From the NCBI GenBank assembly GCA_045599805.1, contig JAZRWQ010000131.1:1-21394 (forward strand): a DNA stretch of 21,394 bases. The letters are read 5' to 3'. Made by a program: the position numbers and the translations under genes. The notes under the pieces were generated by a model. The model ran no database searches and was not told the origin of the DNA. It saw only the letters and a list, made by a program, of their open reading frames with translations. This stretch comes from JAZRWQ01 sp045599805 (GTDB lineage Bacteria; Bacillota; Clostridia; Oscillospirales; UMGS1783). Positions 14,680 through 21,394 of this stretch are shown piece by piece. Numbering within the stretch: the first letter of the stretch is position 1; each line of letters begins with the position of its first letter.

Positions 14680-16827
14680 ATGAGAAAAACCATTCTGAAA
14701 CAAATCGTCTCTGTTTTGTGCATTTCGGCGCTTGTGCTCGGGTTTGCCGGATGCTCAAAGGAAGAGGGCGGAAAAATGATTTTGCTTGACGGCGTAAACG
14801 CCGGAGAAGAGGGAAAGCTCGTCAGAGAATTTGACGGTGCGATAAGCCTTTCCTCCAAGGAGCATATCTATCTTGAAATGTTCGATGCAAGCGGCGTTTC
14901 AAAGACGGTGCTCAACGGCAAGGAGATCGATGCCGGCGCGTTTACCGACGTTACGCATGAATACAAAAAGGGCGGCGGCAACAGCCTTGAGATCACCGCT
15001 GACGGCGAGGGCGCATTTGCCGGCAGTAAATTTGTGTTTGCCGCACGTCCGGAGGTAAACGTTAAGTGCGTAAACGGCGCTTATCATACCGAGAGCAAAG
15101 AAGCTACGGTGGAAATCACCGTGAGAAACCTTACGGGGAGTGCGCAGACGGCGGATATGGCGCTTCGTCTTACCGATGCGGATAACAATGCCGTTGTTTT
15201 GGAAAAGACGGTCAGCGTGGAATTACCCGACGGCGAGTCGGTGCAGACTATTGAGATAGACGCTTCCGACATCACCGCATGGTGCTATGCCGATCCCTGC
15301 GTTTATACTGCCGATGTTACCCTTTCCGGCGATTTCGGCAAGGACGTTTACGGCGATACCGTAGGCTTTAAGGAGCTTGCCTATGACGAAAACGGATTTT
15401 TGCTCGTAAACGGTAAGCAGACGCTTTTGAAGTGCGCCGAGATATCCTTTGACGAGACCTACGGCGAGGATATGCGCAGCGCTTTGAACTTTGCAAAGAC
15501 CTGCGGCTACAATGCCGTTATCGTTGCAGACGGCGCTCTTACCGAGACTATGCTCGATTACTGTGACCTTATCGGCGTTATGGCGATAGGCGAGTTTGAC
15601 TATGCGCACGTAAGCCTTATGCCCTCTGCGGGAGTTGACATTGCGGCTGATATCAGCGCCGACGATGCCGATGCCGTAAACGCCCTTAAAAATCTGGGCG
15701 TGGGCAGTATAGTCAGAATATCCGCATCCGCGCTCAGGGAATCCGGCACAGAGGGAAGCGCGCTTGCCGCATGGTATGAATCCTCCGATGCGATAGGCGT
15801 TATCGCGCCCGGCGAAGCCGCAGATGCTTCGGGAGCGCAGGACGTAAAGGAATTGTACCGTCTCGGCGCCATGGCAAGATCCAAGGATATCGGCGGCATG
15901 ATAATCGGCGGTGACTTAAGCATGAAAAAGTTCTCATACAGCGATGTTATCCCCGATATACTTAACGACGTTCGTTTCGCTGTAAATCTCAACAGCTATT
16001 CATTATATAAATCCGATACGCTGAAAGCCGATATCGTTCTTTCCAACTTCGGCGTACTGCGCAAGGGCAATTACACCGCGCTTATAAATATAGTAGGCGA
16101 AAACGGTAAAGCATACGGCAGTGAAACAGAGTTCACGGTGACTAAGGGCGAGCATATGGCAAAGATCGCAAGTGAGTCGATACCTCTTGCCGATTTTGCC
16201 CCCGGCGAATATAAAATCACCTGTGAAATGTCCTTCGGCGCTCATCCCACCTGCGGCGAAGCTTACTTCACCGTTTATGACGATGCTCCGGCAAATATCG
16301 GTGCATCGGTAAGCGCCGCCGGTCTTACCTCATATCAGAAAGAGATGTTGGCAAAGAACGGCGTTGCGGTATCCGATTTTAACGGCAGTCAGTCGGGCAC
16401 CGTGCTAATAGGGCCCGAGGCGGACGGCGCCATGTTTGATAAGGCGGCCGCCAAAGCCAAAGAGGGCGCAAAGGTCATCGTTCTCGGCGCGGACGCTTTC
16501 GGCACTCTGCCCGACGGCGTTGAGCTTGCAAAGCAGGACAACGTATATATCCCCGAAAATGAATTGACCGTCGGACTTTGCGGCGCAGGAGAAATGCCCG
16601 TGCTTTATGAGTGCGGCAGTATATTTACCGGCAAGGCGCTTACCGGACAGTTTGAAATGAGCGCACTCAGCGGCTATTTTGCAGACGAAAACGGCGAGCC
16701 CGTTTCGGTAAGCCTCTGCGCAAGGTATAAAACAGGCTCGGGCGGCATGATTCTGTCCACTTTGAATTTTAGGGAAAAATCCCCCTTTACCGATAAGCTT
16801 CTTTTGAATCTTATCGCGTGCAAGTGA
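14680..16827 (+). CDS. GH2-like surface lipoprotein lacking catalytic residues (putative pseudoenzyme)
   Basis: The 715-residue protein has a lipoprotein signal (lipobox FAGC, Cys25), so it should be tethered outside the cell. Its order parallels the next gene: a shortened jelly-roll-like stretch (about 50-120, LNGKEIDAG), an immunoglobulin-like domain (about 125-230), then DENGFLLVNGKQTLLKCAEI, the usual entry to a GH2 TIM barrel, and ALTETMLDYCDLIGVMA (286-302), comparable to ALPEMLDYCDRIGLMT next door. Where the neighbour has the Asn-Glu acid/base motif and the Ser-Glu nucleophile motif this protein has neither, and the barrel region is about 200 residues shorter. A second Ig-like domain (about 430-535) and a glutamine-amidotransferase-like C terminus (about 540-715) follow. 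A carbohydrate-binding or scaffolding role is inferred. GGAGG lies five bases before the start. Confidence 0.7.
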   Translation: MRKTILKQIVSVLCISALVLGFAGCSKEEGGKMILLDGVNAGEEGKLVREFDGAISLSSKEHIYLEMFDASGVSKTVLNGKEIDAGAFTDVTHEYKKGGGNSLEITADGEGAFAGSKFVFAARPEVNVKCVNGAYHTESKEATVEITVRNLTGSAQTADMALRLTDADNNAVVLEKTVSVELPDGESVQTIEIDASDITAWCYADPCVYTADVTLSGDFGKDVYGDTVGFKELAYDENGFLLVNGKQTLLKCAEISFDETYGEDMRSALNFAKTCGYNAVIVADGALTETMLDYCDLIGVMAIGEFDYAHVSLMPSAGVDIAADISADDADAVNALKNLGVGSIVRISASALRESGTEGSALAAWYESSDAIGVIAPGEAADASGAQDVKELYRLGAMARSKDIGGMIIGGDLSMKKFSYSDVIPDILNDVRFAVNLNSYSLYKSDTLKADIVLSNFGVLRKGNYTALINIVGENGKAYGSETEFTVTKGEHMAKIASESIPLADFAPGEYKITCEMSFGAHPTCGEAYFTVYDDAPANIGASVSAAGLTSYQKEMLAKNGVAVSDFNGSQSGTVLIGPEADGAMFDKAAAKAKEGAKVIVLGADAFGTLPDGVELAKQDNVYIPENELTVGLCGAGEMPVLYECGSIFTGKALTGQFEMSALSGYFADENGEPVSVSLCARYKTGSGGMILSTLNFREKSPFTDKLLLNLIACK

Positions 16828-16841
16828 GCGAGGTGAAGAAT

Positions 16842-19787
16842 ATGAAAAAATTCAGAACTGTATTAACGCTGATAATGGCATCGGTGCTTATTTTTAGCTC
16901 ATTTGTTTTTGTTCATGCCGACGAAGCTTTTTCTGAAAATATCGATATCATTACGGCACCCGCCAATAAAGACCGCGTATCTCTTTGCCTTAAGGATAAC
17001 TGGCACGTTTATGTCGATTCATCCGATTCCGGCGAAAAGGAAGAATGGTATAAAGGCTTCCTGGGCGGCGGCAGAACGGTATCCTTGCCTTACGAATCCT
17101 CCGCCGACGGCTATACCGACGTTATCTGGTTCGGCACCGAATTCAATGCCGATTTTGAGCTTAACGACGGCGAAAGAACGGTGCTTGATTTCGAGGGCGT
17201 TCAGTATTACGCCAAGATATGGCTCAACGGCTCATTTATAGGTGAGCATTACGGCTCATACGGCAGATTCTCCATTGACGTTACCGATTATATAAGACCG
17301 GGCGAAATGAACCTTCTGGCGTTAAGACTCGTAACCCCCAGAGGCGGCAGCTCATTAAACGGCGTGCCCGATAATTCGACCCCCGTATGGCTGGGCGGCT
17401 TCCAGCATATACAGACTCCCGTTTACGTTAAGGTCGTTCCCGATGTAAACATTGCCGATACCTATGTTGATGCCGACTATAACGCAGGCAGCATGGACGT
17501 TGAGCTGACGCTTAACAATGCCGGCTTCGGCAAGAGCAAGGTTACCGTAAACGCCGCAGTTAAGGAAAGCGGCGAAACGGGCGTGCTTAAATCGGTCAGG
17601 AAGACCTTCAGAGTAGCCCCCGGTGAAAACACCGTTAAATTCTCCATCCCCTTTAAGGATTTCAAGGCATGGAGCCCCGATGAGCCAAACCTTTACGAGG
17701 TAAGCTTTGACGTGAGCGCTTCGCGCAGCGAGTATACCGACCATTCCTCGGTTACGGTAGGCTTTAAAGACCTTCGCATTGACGATGAGGGCTACTTCTG
17801 CCTTAACGGCAAGCGCTTCTTCCTTAAGAGCTGCCATACCGCGCCTTATGTTATCGGCTCGGTGGATGTCGGCGCCGATATAGAAAGACAGCTTCATCAG
17901 CTTGACTATCTCAAGTCCTGCGGCTTTAACACCGTAAGATTTCTGGACGGCCCTGCCCTTCCCGAAATGCTTGACTACTGCGACAGAATAGGTCTTATGA
18001 CCTATCAGGAGGACGCTATGTCCTGGACGCAGGTGGACTGCGATTCCACAAAGGAGCTTTTTGCAAACGAGATTACCCAGCTTACCATGCGCGACAGAAA
18101 CCATGTAAGCTTTGCCATGATAGGCATGCTTAACGAAACCTTCGGCAAGAACGAAACCGCCGTAAGATACGAAGCCGCGCTCGAAGGGCCCAAGACGGTA
18201 AGACTTTATGATGACGATGTGCTTATCATGCTCTCCTCCGGCAGATGGGATTATGACAAGACGGTAGCTTCCGCCTGCAATCCCGGCTCTGTCGAGTGGG
18301 ATGCCTACATGGGCAATGAGGGCGAGGACGGCGCAAAGGGCGAAAACGCCTTCTTCAATTCCACCTTCTCCGGCATGGGCGATATACATTACTATCCGTA
18401 TATGCCTTACGATGCCGAAACGGGCGATGCCTTCCGCGCTATCGGCGATGTGCGTGCCTCCCTTGTTTCCGAGGCGGGCGCAGGCAGCCAGCCCAACATA
18501 ATTTCCGACTACTTCACCTTCTATCAGGAAGAAAATATTGCAATGAGCTCCGGCATGAATACATCCATTTCAAAGCAGCTTAACACCCTTAATGAGATGT
18601 TTAATAAATTCAATGTCGGCAGTATATACTCCTCCAAGGAGGATATAATCCGTGAGTCCGAACGCTTACAGTCAAAGCAGCGCTCTCTGCTTGTTGACTA
18701 TATGCGCTCCAACCCCAAGATAAACGGCTACTCGATGACGCAGGGCAGTGATATCGGCTACCGCGGCGAGGGTATTCTTGAGGGCGCGATGACGCATAAG
18801 GACAATATGTTCAATTCTCTGCTTGACTGCTGGAGCGATTTGAGATGGTGCATAAACCTACGCGACTATAACCTGTATGACACCGATGAGCTTCAGCTTA
18901 CCGTTGACCTTTCGGATATAGGCAAGCTTGATAAGGAAAAGAAATACACCGCAAACGTATATATCACGGGCGGCGGCAAAACCGTATGGTCAAAGACGGT
19001 TGACGTTTCCTCCAACGGCACCTTCGTTATCCCCGTTATTAACGAAAGCATACCCCTTACCGGACTGAAAACCGGCGAATATAAGATAAGCGCGGTGCTT
19101 TGCGGTGCAAACGCATCCTCCTCCAAGAGCTTCTGGGTAACCGCGAAATCCTCTCTTGCCTCCCTTAAGGGCATGACGATATATCAGTACGGCTGCCCCG
19201 AAAACGTTTTAAAGACCTTTACCGATGCGGGCGCAAATATCGTTGAGTATACCGGACAGGACGTGCCCGAAAAATCCACGATAGTTTTCGGCAAGACCAA
19301 TGCCAACTCCGATTTGCTTAACGCCGCATTTGAGGCGGCAAACACCAAGGGCTGCCACGTTACCGCCACCGCGTGGGACGTATACACCGATTACGGCTAC
19401 ACCAAGCTGCCCTTCGACCGTCCCGGCATCATAACAAACGCCTCCAACTGGCTGTATCATTCGGAATCCATAATCTTCGATACCGCCATAACCGCAGGAC
19501 AGCAGAAGCTTAACTGCCTTGTGGATCCGCTTTACTATGAGGATGTATACGATGCGCATTACTTCTACAATCTTGAAGATCCCGATGAGGTACACGCATT
19601 CAGCTTTTTCATGGGCAATGACGGCGGCGTTACCGAGCAGGAGCTGCTTTACGGCGTAACCTGCGGCACCTTCTACTACGGAAAGGGCTTCATCACGGTA
19701 TGCACCTTTGATCTGAACACCGGCGCAGGCGCGCCCGATGCGGATATATTCCTTCTTAATATGGCAAATTATCTCAACACCAAGTGA
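16842..19787 (+). CDS. Secreted glycoside hydrolase family 2-like protein
   Basis: The 981-residue protein starts at ATG 16842, which has AGGTGA five bases upstream; an ATG eight codons earlier overlaps the previous gene. A Sec signal (about 1-26, ending VHA) precedes a GH2 sugar-binding jelly roll (about 37-197; GVQYYAKIWLNGSFIGEHYG), an Ig-like domain (about 200-310; WSPDEPNLYEVSFDV), and a TIM barrel (about 315-660). Candidate acid/base is Glu432 in GMLNE after RDRNHVSFAMI; candidate nucleophile is Glu544 in VSEAGAGS, where GH2 enzymes usually show SEYG or SEFG. An Ig-like domain (about 680-795) and an amidotransferase-like C terminus follow, as in the upstream paralogue. Family members are beta-galactosidases, beta-glucuronidases or beta-mannosidases; the substrate is not predictable here. 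No cell-wall anchor is visible. Confidence 0.85.
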   Translation: MKKFRTVLTLIMASVLIFSSFVFVHADEAFSENIDIITAPANKDRVSLCLKDNWHVYVDSSDSGEKEEWYKGFLGGGRTVSLPYESSADGYTDVIWFGTEFNADFELNDGERTVLDFEGVQYYAKIWLNGSFIGEHYGSYGRFSIDVTDYIRPGEMNLLALRLVTPRGGSSLNGVPDNSTPVWLGGFQHIQTPVYVKVVPDVNIADTYVDADYNAGSMDVELTLNNAGFGKSKVTVNAAVKESGETGVLKSVRKTFRVAPGENTVKFSIPFKDFKAWSPDEPNLYEVSFDVSASRSEYTDHSSVTVGFKDLRIDDEGYFCLNGKRFFLKSCHTAPYVIGSVDVGADIERQLHQLDYLKSCGFNTVRFLDGPALPEMLDYCDRIGLMTYQEDAMSWTQVDCDSTKELFANEITQLTMRDRNHVSFAMIGMLNETFGKNETAVRYEAALEGPKTVRLYDDDVLIMLSSGRWDYDKTVASACNPGSVEWDAYMGNEGEDGAKGENAFFNSTFSGMGDIHYYPYMPYDAETGDAFRAIGDVRASLVSEAGAGSQPNIISDYFTFYQEENIAMSSGMNTSISKQLNTLNEMFNKFNVGSIYSSKEDIIRESERLQSKQRSLLVDYMRSNPKINGYSMTQGSDIGYRGEGILEGAMTHKDNMFNSLLDCWSDLRWCINLRDYNLYDTDELQLTVDLSDIGKLDKEKKYTANVYITGGGKTVWSKTVDVSSNGTFVIPVINESIPLTGLKTGEYKISAVLCGANASSSKSFWVTAKSSLASLKGMTIYQYGCPENVLKTFTDAGANIVEYTGQDVPEKSTIVFGKTNANSDLLNAAFEAANTKGCHVTATAWDVYTDYGYTKLPFDRPGIITNASNWLYHSESIIFDTAITAGQQKLNCLVDPLYYEDVYDAHYFYNLEDPDEVHAFSFFMGNDGGVTEQELLYGVTCGTFYYGKGFITVCTFDLNTGAGAPDADIFLLNMANYLNTK

Positions 19788-19802
19788 TAGAGGAGTAAGA
19801 AA

Positions 19803-20054
19803 ATGAAAAAAGTAATTTGTATCCTTGCGGCACTCGTTATGTGCCTTGGCCTTACCGTTTCCGTGCTGGCAGACGAAGTTGAAAAGGTTGAAAAGGAGCT
19901 TGTGTTCAAGCCCGGCGTTCAGCTTATCGTTATCATCGCTTCCGCTGTCGTAGTGCTTGCAAGCATTGCCGTGATAGTAACCGTTTTTGTAAAGTCGGCG
20001 GCGAGCTCCGCAAAAAAAACCGAAGAGTCTATTGAGGCTTCCGACAAAGAGTAA
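19803..20054 (+). CDS. Small signal-peptide plus single-TM protein of unknown function
   Basis: The 83-residue protein has an N-terminal signal (about 1-23, VLA before DE), a short charged outer segment (DEVEKVEKELVFK), one strong membrane helix (about 39-63, rich in Val, Ile and Ala) and a charged cytoplasmic tail (about 64-83, ending EASDKE). Nothing resembles a known enzyme. AGGAG lies seven bases before ATG and the gene begins 15 bases after the GH2-like stop, so it belongs to the same transcript. If the signal is cleaved it is a type I membrane protein with only about 15 residues outside, perhaps helping assemble or anchor the partner proteins. I do not recognise a family. Confidence 0.7.
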   Translation: MKKVICILAALVMCLGLTVSVLADEVEKVEKELVFKPGVQLIVIIASAVVVLASIAVIVTVFVKSAASSAKKTEESIEASDKE

Positions 20055-20069
20055 ACGGGAGGAATAAAG

Positions 20070-21038
20070 ATGAAAAAAGCTTTTGCCCTTGCGTTAGCGG
20101 CGCTTATTATTCTGTCGCTCACCGTAAGCGTGTCGGCAGGCTATAAGCCGGAATATACCGTAAACGCTTCTCCCGAAAACATAGTTATAGACGGCGTAAT
20201 AAGTGACGGCGAATGGGGCGATCCCATATTTACCACCACGCCCGACGAATGTCTTGCCCGCAAAAAGGACGGCTGGGATTACTGGTCGTTCGTTCCCGCG
20301 CCCGCCGATCAGAAGTTTGAACTGTACGTTACCAACGACGGCGATAACCTTTACGTTGCCGCAAAGCTTATAAATGCCGATAAGGACTTTACCTGCGAAG
20401 AGCCCGGCATGATGTGGATGCACCCCCATTTCTGCTTCACCATGTGCCCGCTTGACACCGGCATAGTCTGCCCGGTCATTGAGTTTGAAAAAGAGCTTTA
20501 CGAGCAGTACGGCTGCTACACCATAGGCTTTGTAAACGGCCAGCCCACGCAGGTGTGCACAACACAGGGACTGCCCACCGTAGACCTTTCGAGAGATATG
20601 TTTGAGGCATCCTACGACGAGCAAACACGCACCTATATCTATGAGGTTGCCGTGCCCGTAATGTACACCAACGTAAACTTCATGCAGACAAGCAACATCG
20701 CCATGGGCATCGTTGTAGGCGACGCTTACAGCGGCGGCGACGGAACAAACCGTTACCTTATCTCCAAAGCAGGCGAGAGAGGCATGGCATGGATGGGCGC
20801 GAATAATTTCATGCATCAGAAAACTCATCCGCTTATGATAAAACTTAACGGTGCAGAATCCCTGCGCACCAACATCTATGAGCCGATAACCGAAAAGGAG
20901 CTTGAATTCAAGCGTCAGCTCAGAGAATACTCCTACAACGCATCCCTGATGCCGACGGCAACCATCGCCGCCGCTGCTGCCGCCATTGCGAGCGCTGCTG
21001 CCGCAGTAGTATGCCTTGTAAAATTTAAAAAGCGCTGA
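20070..21038 (+). CDS. Membrane-anchored CBM9/DOMON-like carbohydrate-binding protein
   Basis: The 322-residue protein has a signal peptide (about 1-23, VSVSAG) and a large extracellular domain (about 28-268). The domain opens with IVIDGVISDGEWGDP, the IDG...(D/E)W hallmark of CBM9-like/DOMON folds, followed by strands such as KFELYVTNDGDNLYVAAKL and YIYEVAVPV. Trp- and Met-rich patches (GMMWMHPHFCF, GMAWMGANNFMHQ) could contact ligand. A helical linker (about 277-292) leads to an Ala-rich C-terminal membrane helix (about 296-318) ending KFKKR, so the domain is held at the outer membrane face. GGGAGG stands seven bases before ATG. It is the last gene of the four-gene surface operon and is followed by a terminator. 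Carbohydrate binding is inferred from the fold family. Confidence 0.75.
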   Translation: MKKAFALALAALIILSLTVSVSAGYKPEYTVNASPENIVIDGVISDGEWGDPIFTTTPDECLARKKDGWDYWSFVPAPADQKFELYVTNDGDNLYVAAKLINADKDFTCEEPGMMWMHPHFCFTMCPLDTGIVCPVIEFEKELYEQYGCYTIGFVNGQPTQVCTTQGLPTVDLSRDMFEASYDEQTRTYIYEVAVPVMYTNVNFMQTSNIAMGIVVGDAYSGGDGTNRYLISKAGERGMAWMGANNFMHQKTHPLMIKLNGAESLRTNIYEPITEKELEFKRQLREYSYNASLMPTATIAAAAAAIASAAAAVVCLVKFKKR

Positions 21039-21050
21039 TTCAAAAAAATA

Positions 21051-21085
21051 CCGCGTACGAAAATCTTCGTACGCGGTTTTTTATT
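21051..21085. terminator. Terminator between the surface operon and the minus-strand relic
   Basis: CCGCGTACGAA (21051-21061) and TTCGTACGCGG (21066-21076) form an 11-bp perfect stem with loop AATC. TTTTTTATTT follows and AAAAAAATA precedes, so it works in both directions. Confidence 0.92.
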
Positions 21086-21305
21086 TCTTGCCGGGTGTTA
21101 CATTGTATTTTTTCTTGTATAGCTGAATGAAATAGCTTGTGCCGGAAAAGCCGGAGTCGTAGGCGGCTTCGGTTACGGGGGCGTCATCCTTTGTAACGAC
21201 GCGGAGTCTTGTCATGCAGTTGGTTACGGATATTATATTCCGTGTTCCGCCGAGACAGAGAATTATTCTGTCAACGCTTTCCTTTGCACTCATCATAATT
21301 TTCAA
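21081..21305 (-). pseudogene. Chimeric relic: PTS EIIB N-terminus joined to an AraC-type C-terminus
   Basis: The 74-codon frame joins two unrelated halves. Residues about 1-41 match a glucose-family PTS EIIB domain: LGGTRNIISVTNCMTRLRVV includes the phosphorylatable Cys and the TRLR that follows it. Residues about 43-74 match the last helix-turn-helix of AraC-family regulators (EAAYDSGFSGTSYFIQLYKK followed by the usual VTPG) and end in a normal stop near a terminator. An intact EIIB needs about 80-90 residues and an AraC DNA-binding domain about 100, so neither half should work alone. An in-frame deletion joining the start of one gene to the end of another is the likeliest origin. The first codon is TTG, with ATG at codons 4 and 5; no good ribosome site precedes any. 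A genuine short fusion protein is possible but less likely. Confidence 0.6.
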
Positions 21306-21354
21306 GTGATTTGTATTTTATCCGCAAGATCCGGACAAAAATCGCTCCCGCCTT

Positions 21355-21394
21355 ATGGCGGTGCAACATAGGGGTAAACACAGCCGTTTCGGCG
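21355..21394 (+). repeat. Possible partial relative of the MITE-like element, cut by the window edge
   Basis: ATGGCG, then TAGGGGTAAACA, CAGCC and TTTCGGCG occur in the same order as ATGGGCG, TAGGGATAAA, CAGCC and TTTCGGCG at 78-127 in the left part of the element at 65-369, with small gaps. A short hairpin (CCGCC, TTAT, GGCGG) sits at 21348-21361. The match is short and gapped, so homology is tentative. Confidence 0.3.

Noticed and set aside
17355..18389. 344-codon open frame antisense to the GH2-like gene
   Set aside because: No ribosome site, promoter or recognisable motif; it lies wholly opposite conserved GH2 sequence.

Overview
The window looks like chromosomal DNA from an anaerobic Clostridia-type Firmicute, possibly a gut lineage near Oscillospirales. 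This is an inference. It rests on near-consensus sigma-A promoters, strong GGAGG ribosome sites, A/U-flanked intrinsic terminators, a guanine riboswitch, a KtrAB-like potassium system, an MnmM (YtqB-type) methyltransferase and short double-hairpin intergenic repeats. No rRNA, tRNA, CRISPR array, phage gene or transposase was seen.

Layout, left to right. (1) Positions 1-376 hold repeats: a double-hairpin repeat, then a roughly 305-bp MITE-like element with imperfect inverted ends, ending 7 bp past the mmsA stop. (2) mmsA (CoA-acylating methylmalonate-semialdehyde dehydrogenase, minus) and an IclR-type regulator (plus) are divergent and share a promoter region with symmetrical sequence. (3) glpK (glycerol kinase, minus) diverges from a four-gene plus-strand operon: a Crp/Fnr-type regulator, a substrate-binding lipoprotein, a permease and a very compact ATPase (NMT1/SsuA-class ABC importer). 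A perfect 16-bp palindrome sits at the predicted start of that transcript. (4) Positions 7608-7969 are non-coding, with a heptamer tandem repeat, an inverted repeat and a terminator. (5) A minus-strand operon with overlapping genes carries galE, mnmM and pnuC. (6) A guanine riboswitch and terminator precede a PbuG/AzgA-class purine permease. (7) ktrB-ktrA form a K+ uptake pair with its own promoter and terminator.

(8) The least familiar part is 14588-21083. Four consecutive genes, 14-15 nt apart, all encode exported proteins: a 715-aa lipoprotein resembling a glycoside hydrolase family 2 (GH2) enzyme but lacking the catalytic Asn-Glu; a 981-aa secreted GH2-like protein that keeps both candidate catalytic glutamates; an 83-aa signal-peptide plus single-TM protein; and a 322-aa CBM9/DOMON-like protein with a C-terminal membrane anchor. 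Together they look like a cell-surface glycan-binding and hydrolysing assembly pairing an enzyme with an enzyme-like partner. The promoter has an extended -10, no -35, and a perfect palindrome centred near -43, which suggests activator control. (9) Downstream on the minus strand is a 74-codon relic whose N-terminal half matches a PTS EIIB domain and whose C-terminal half matches the end of an AraC-type regulator, probably a deletion junction. The final ~45 bases resemble the left end of the element at 65-369.

Most genes are housekeeping or catabolic: C3 metabolism, purine and nicotinamide-riboside salvage, K+ homeostasis, galactose interconversion and tRNA modification. The four-gene surface operon is the best candidate for an undescribed system.
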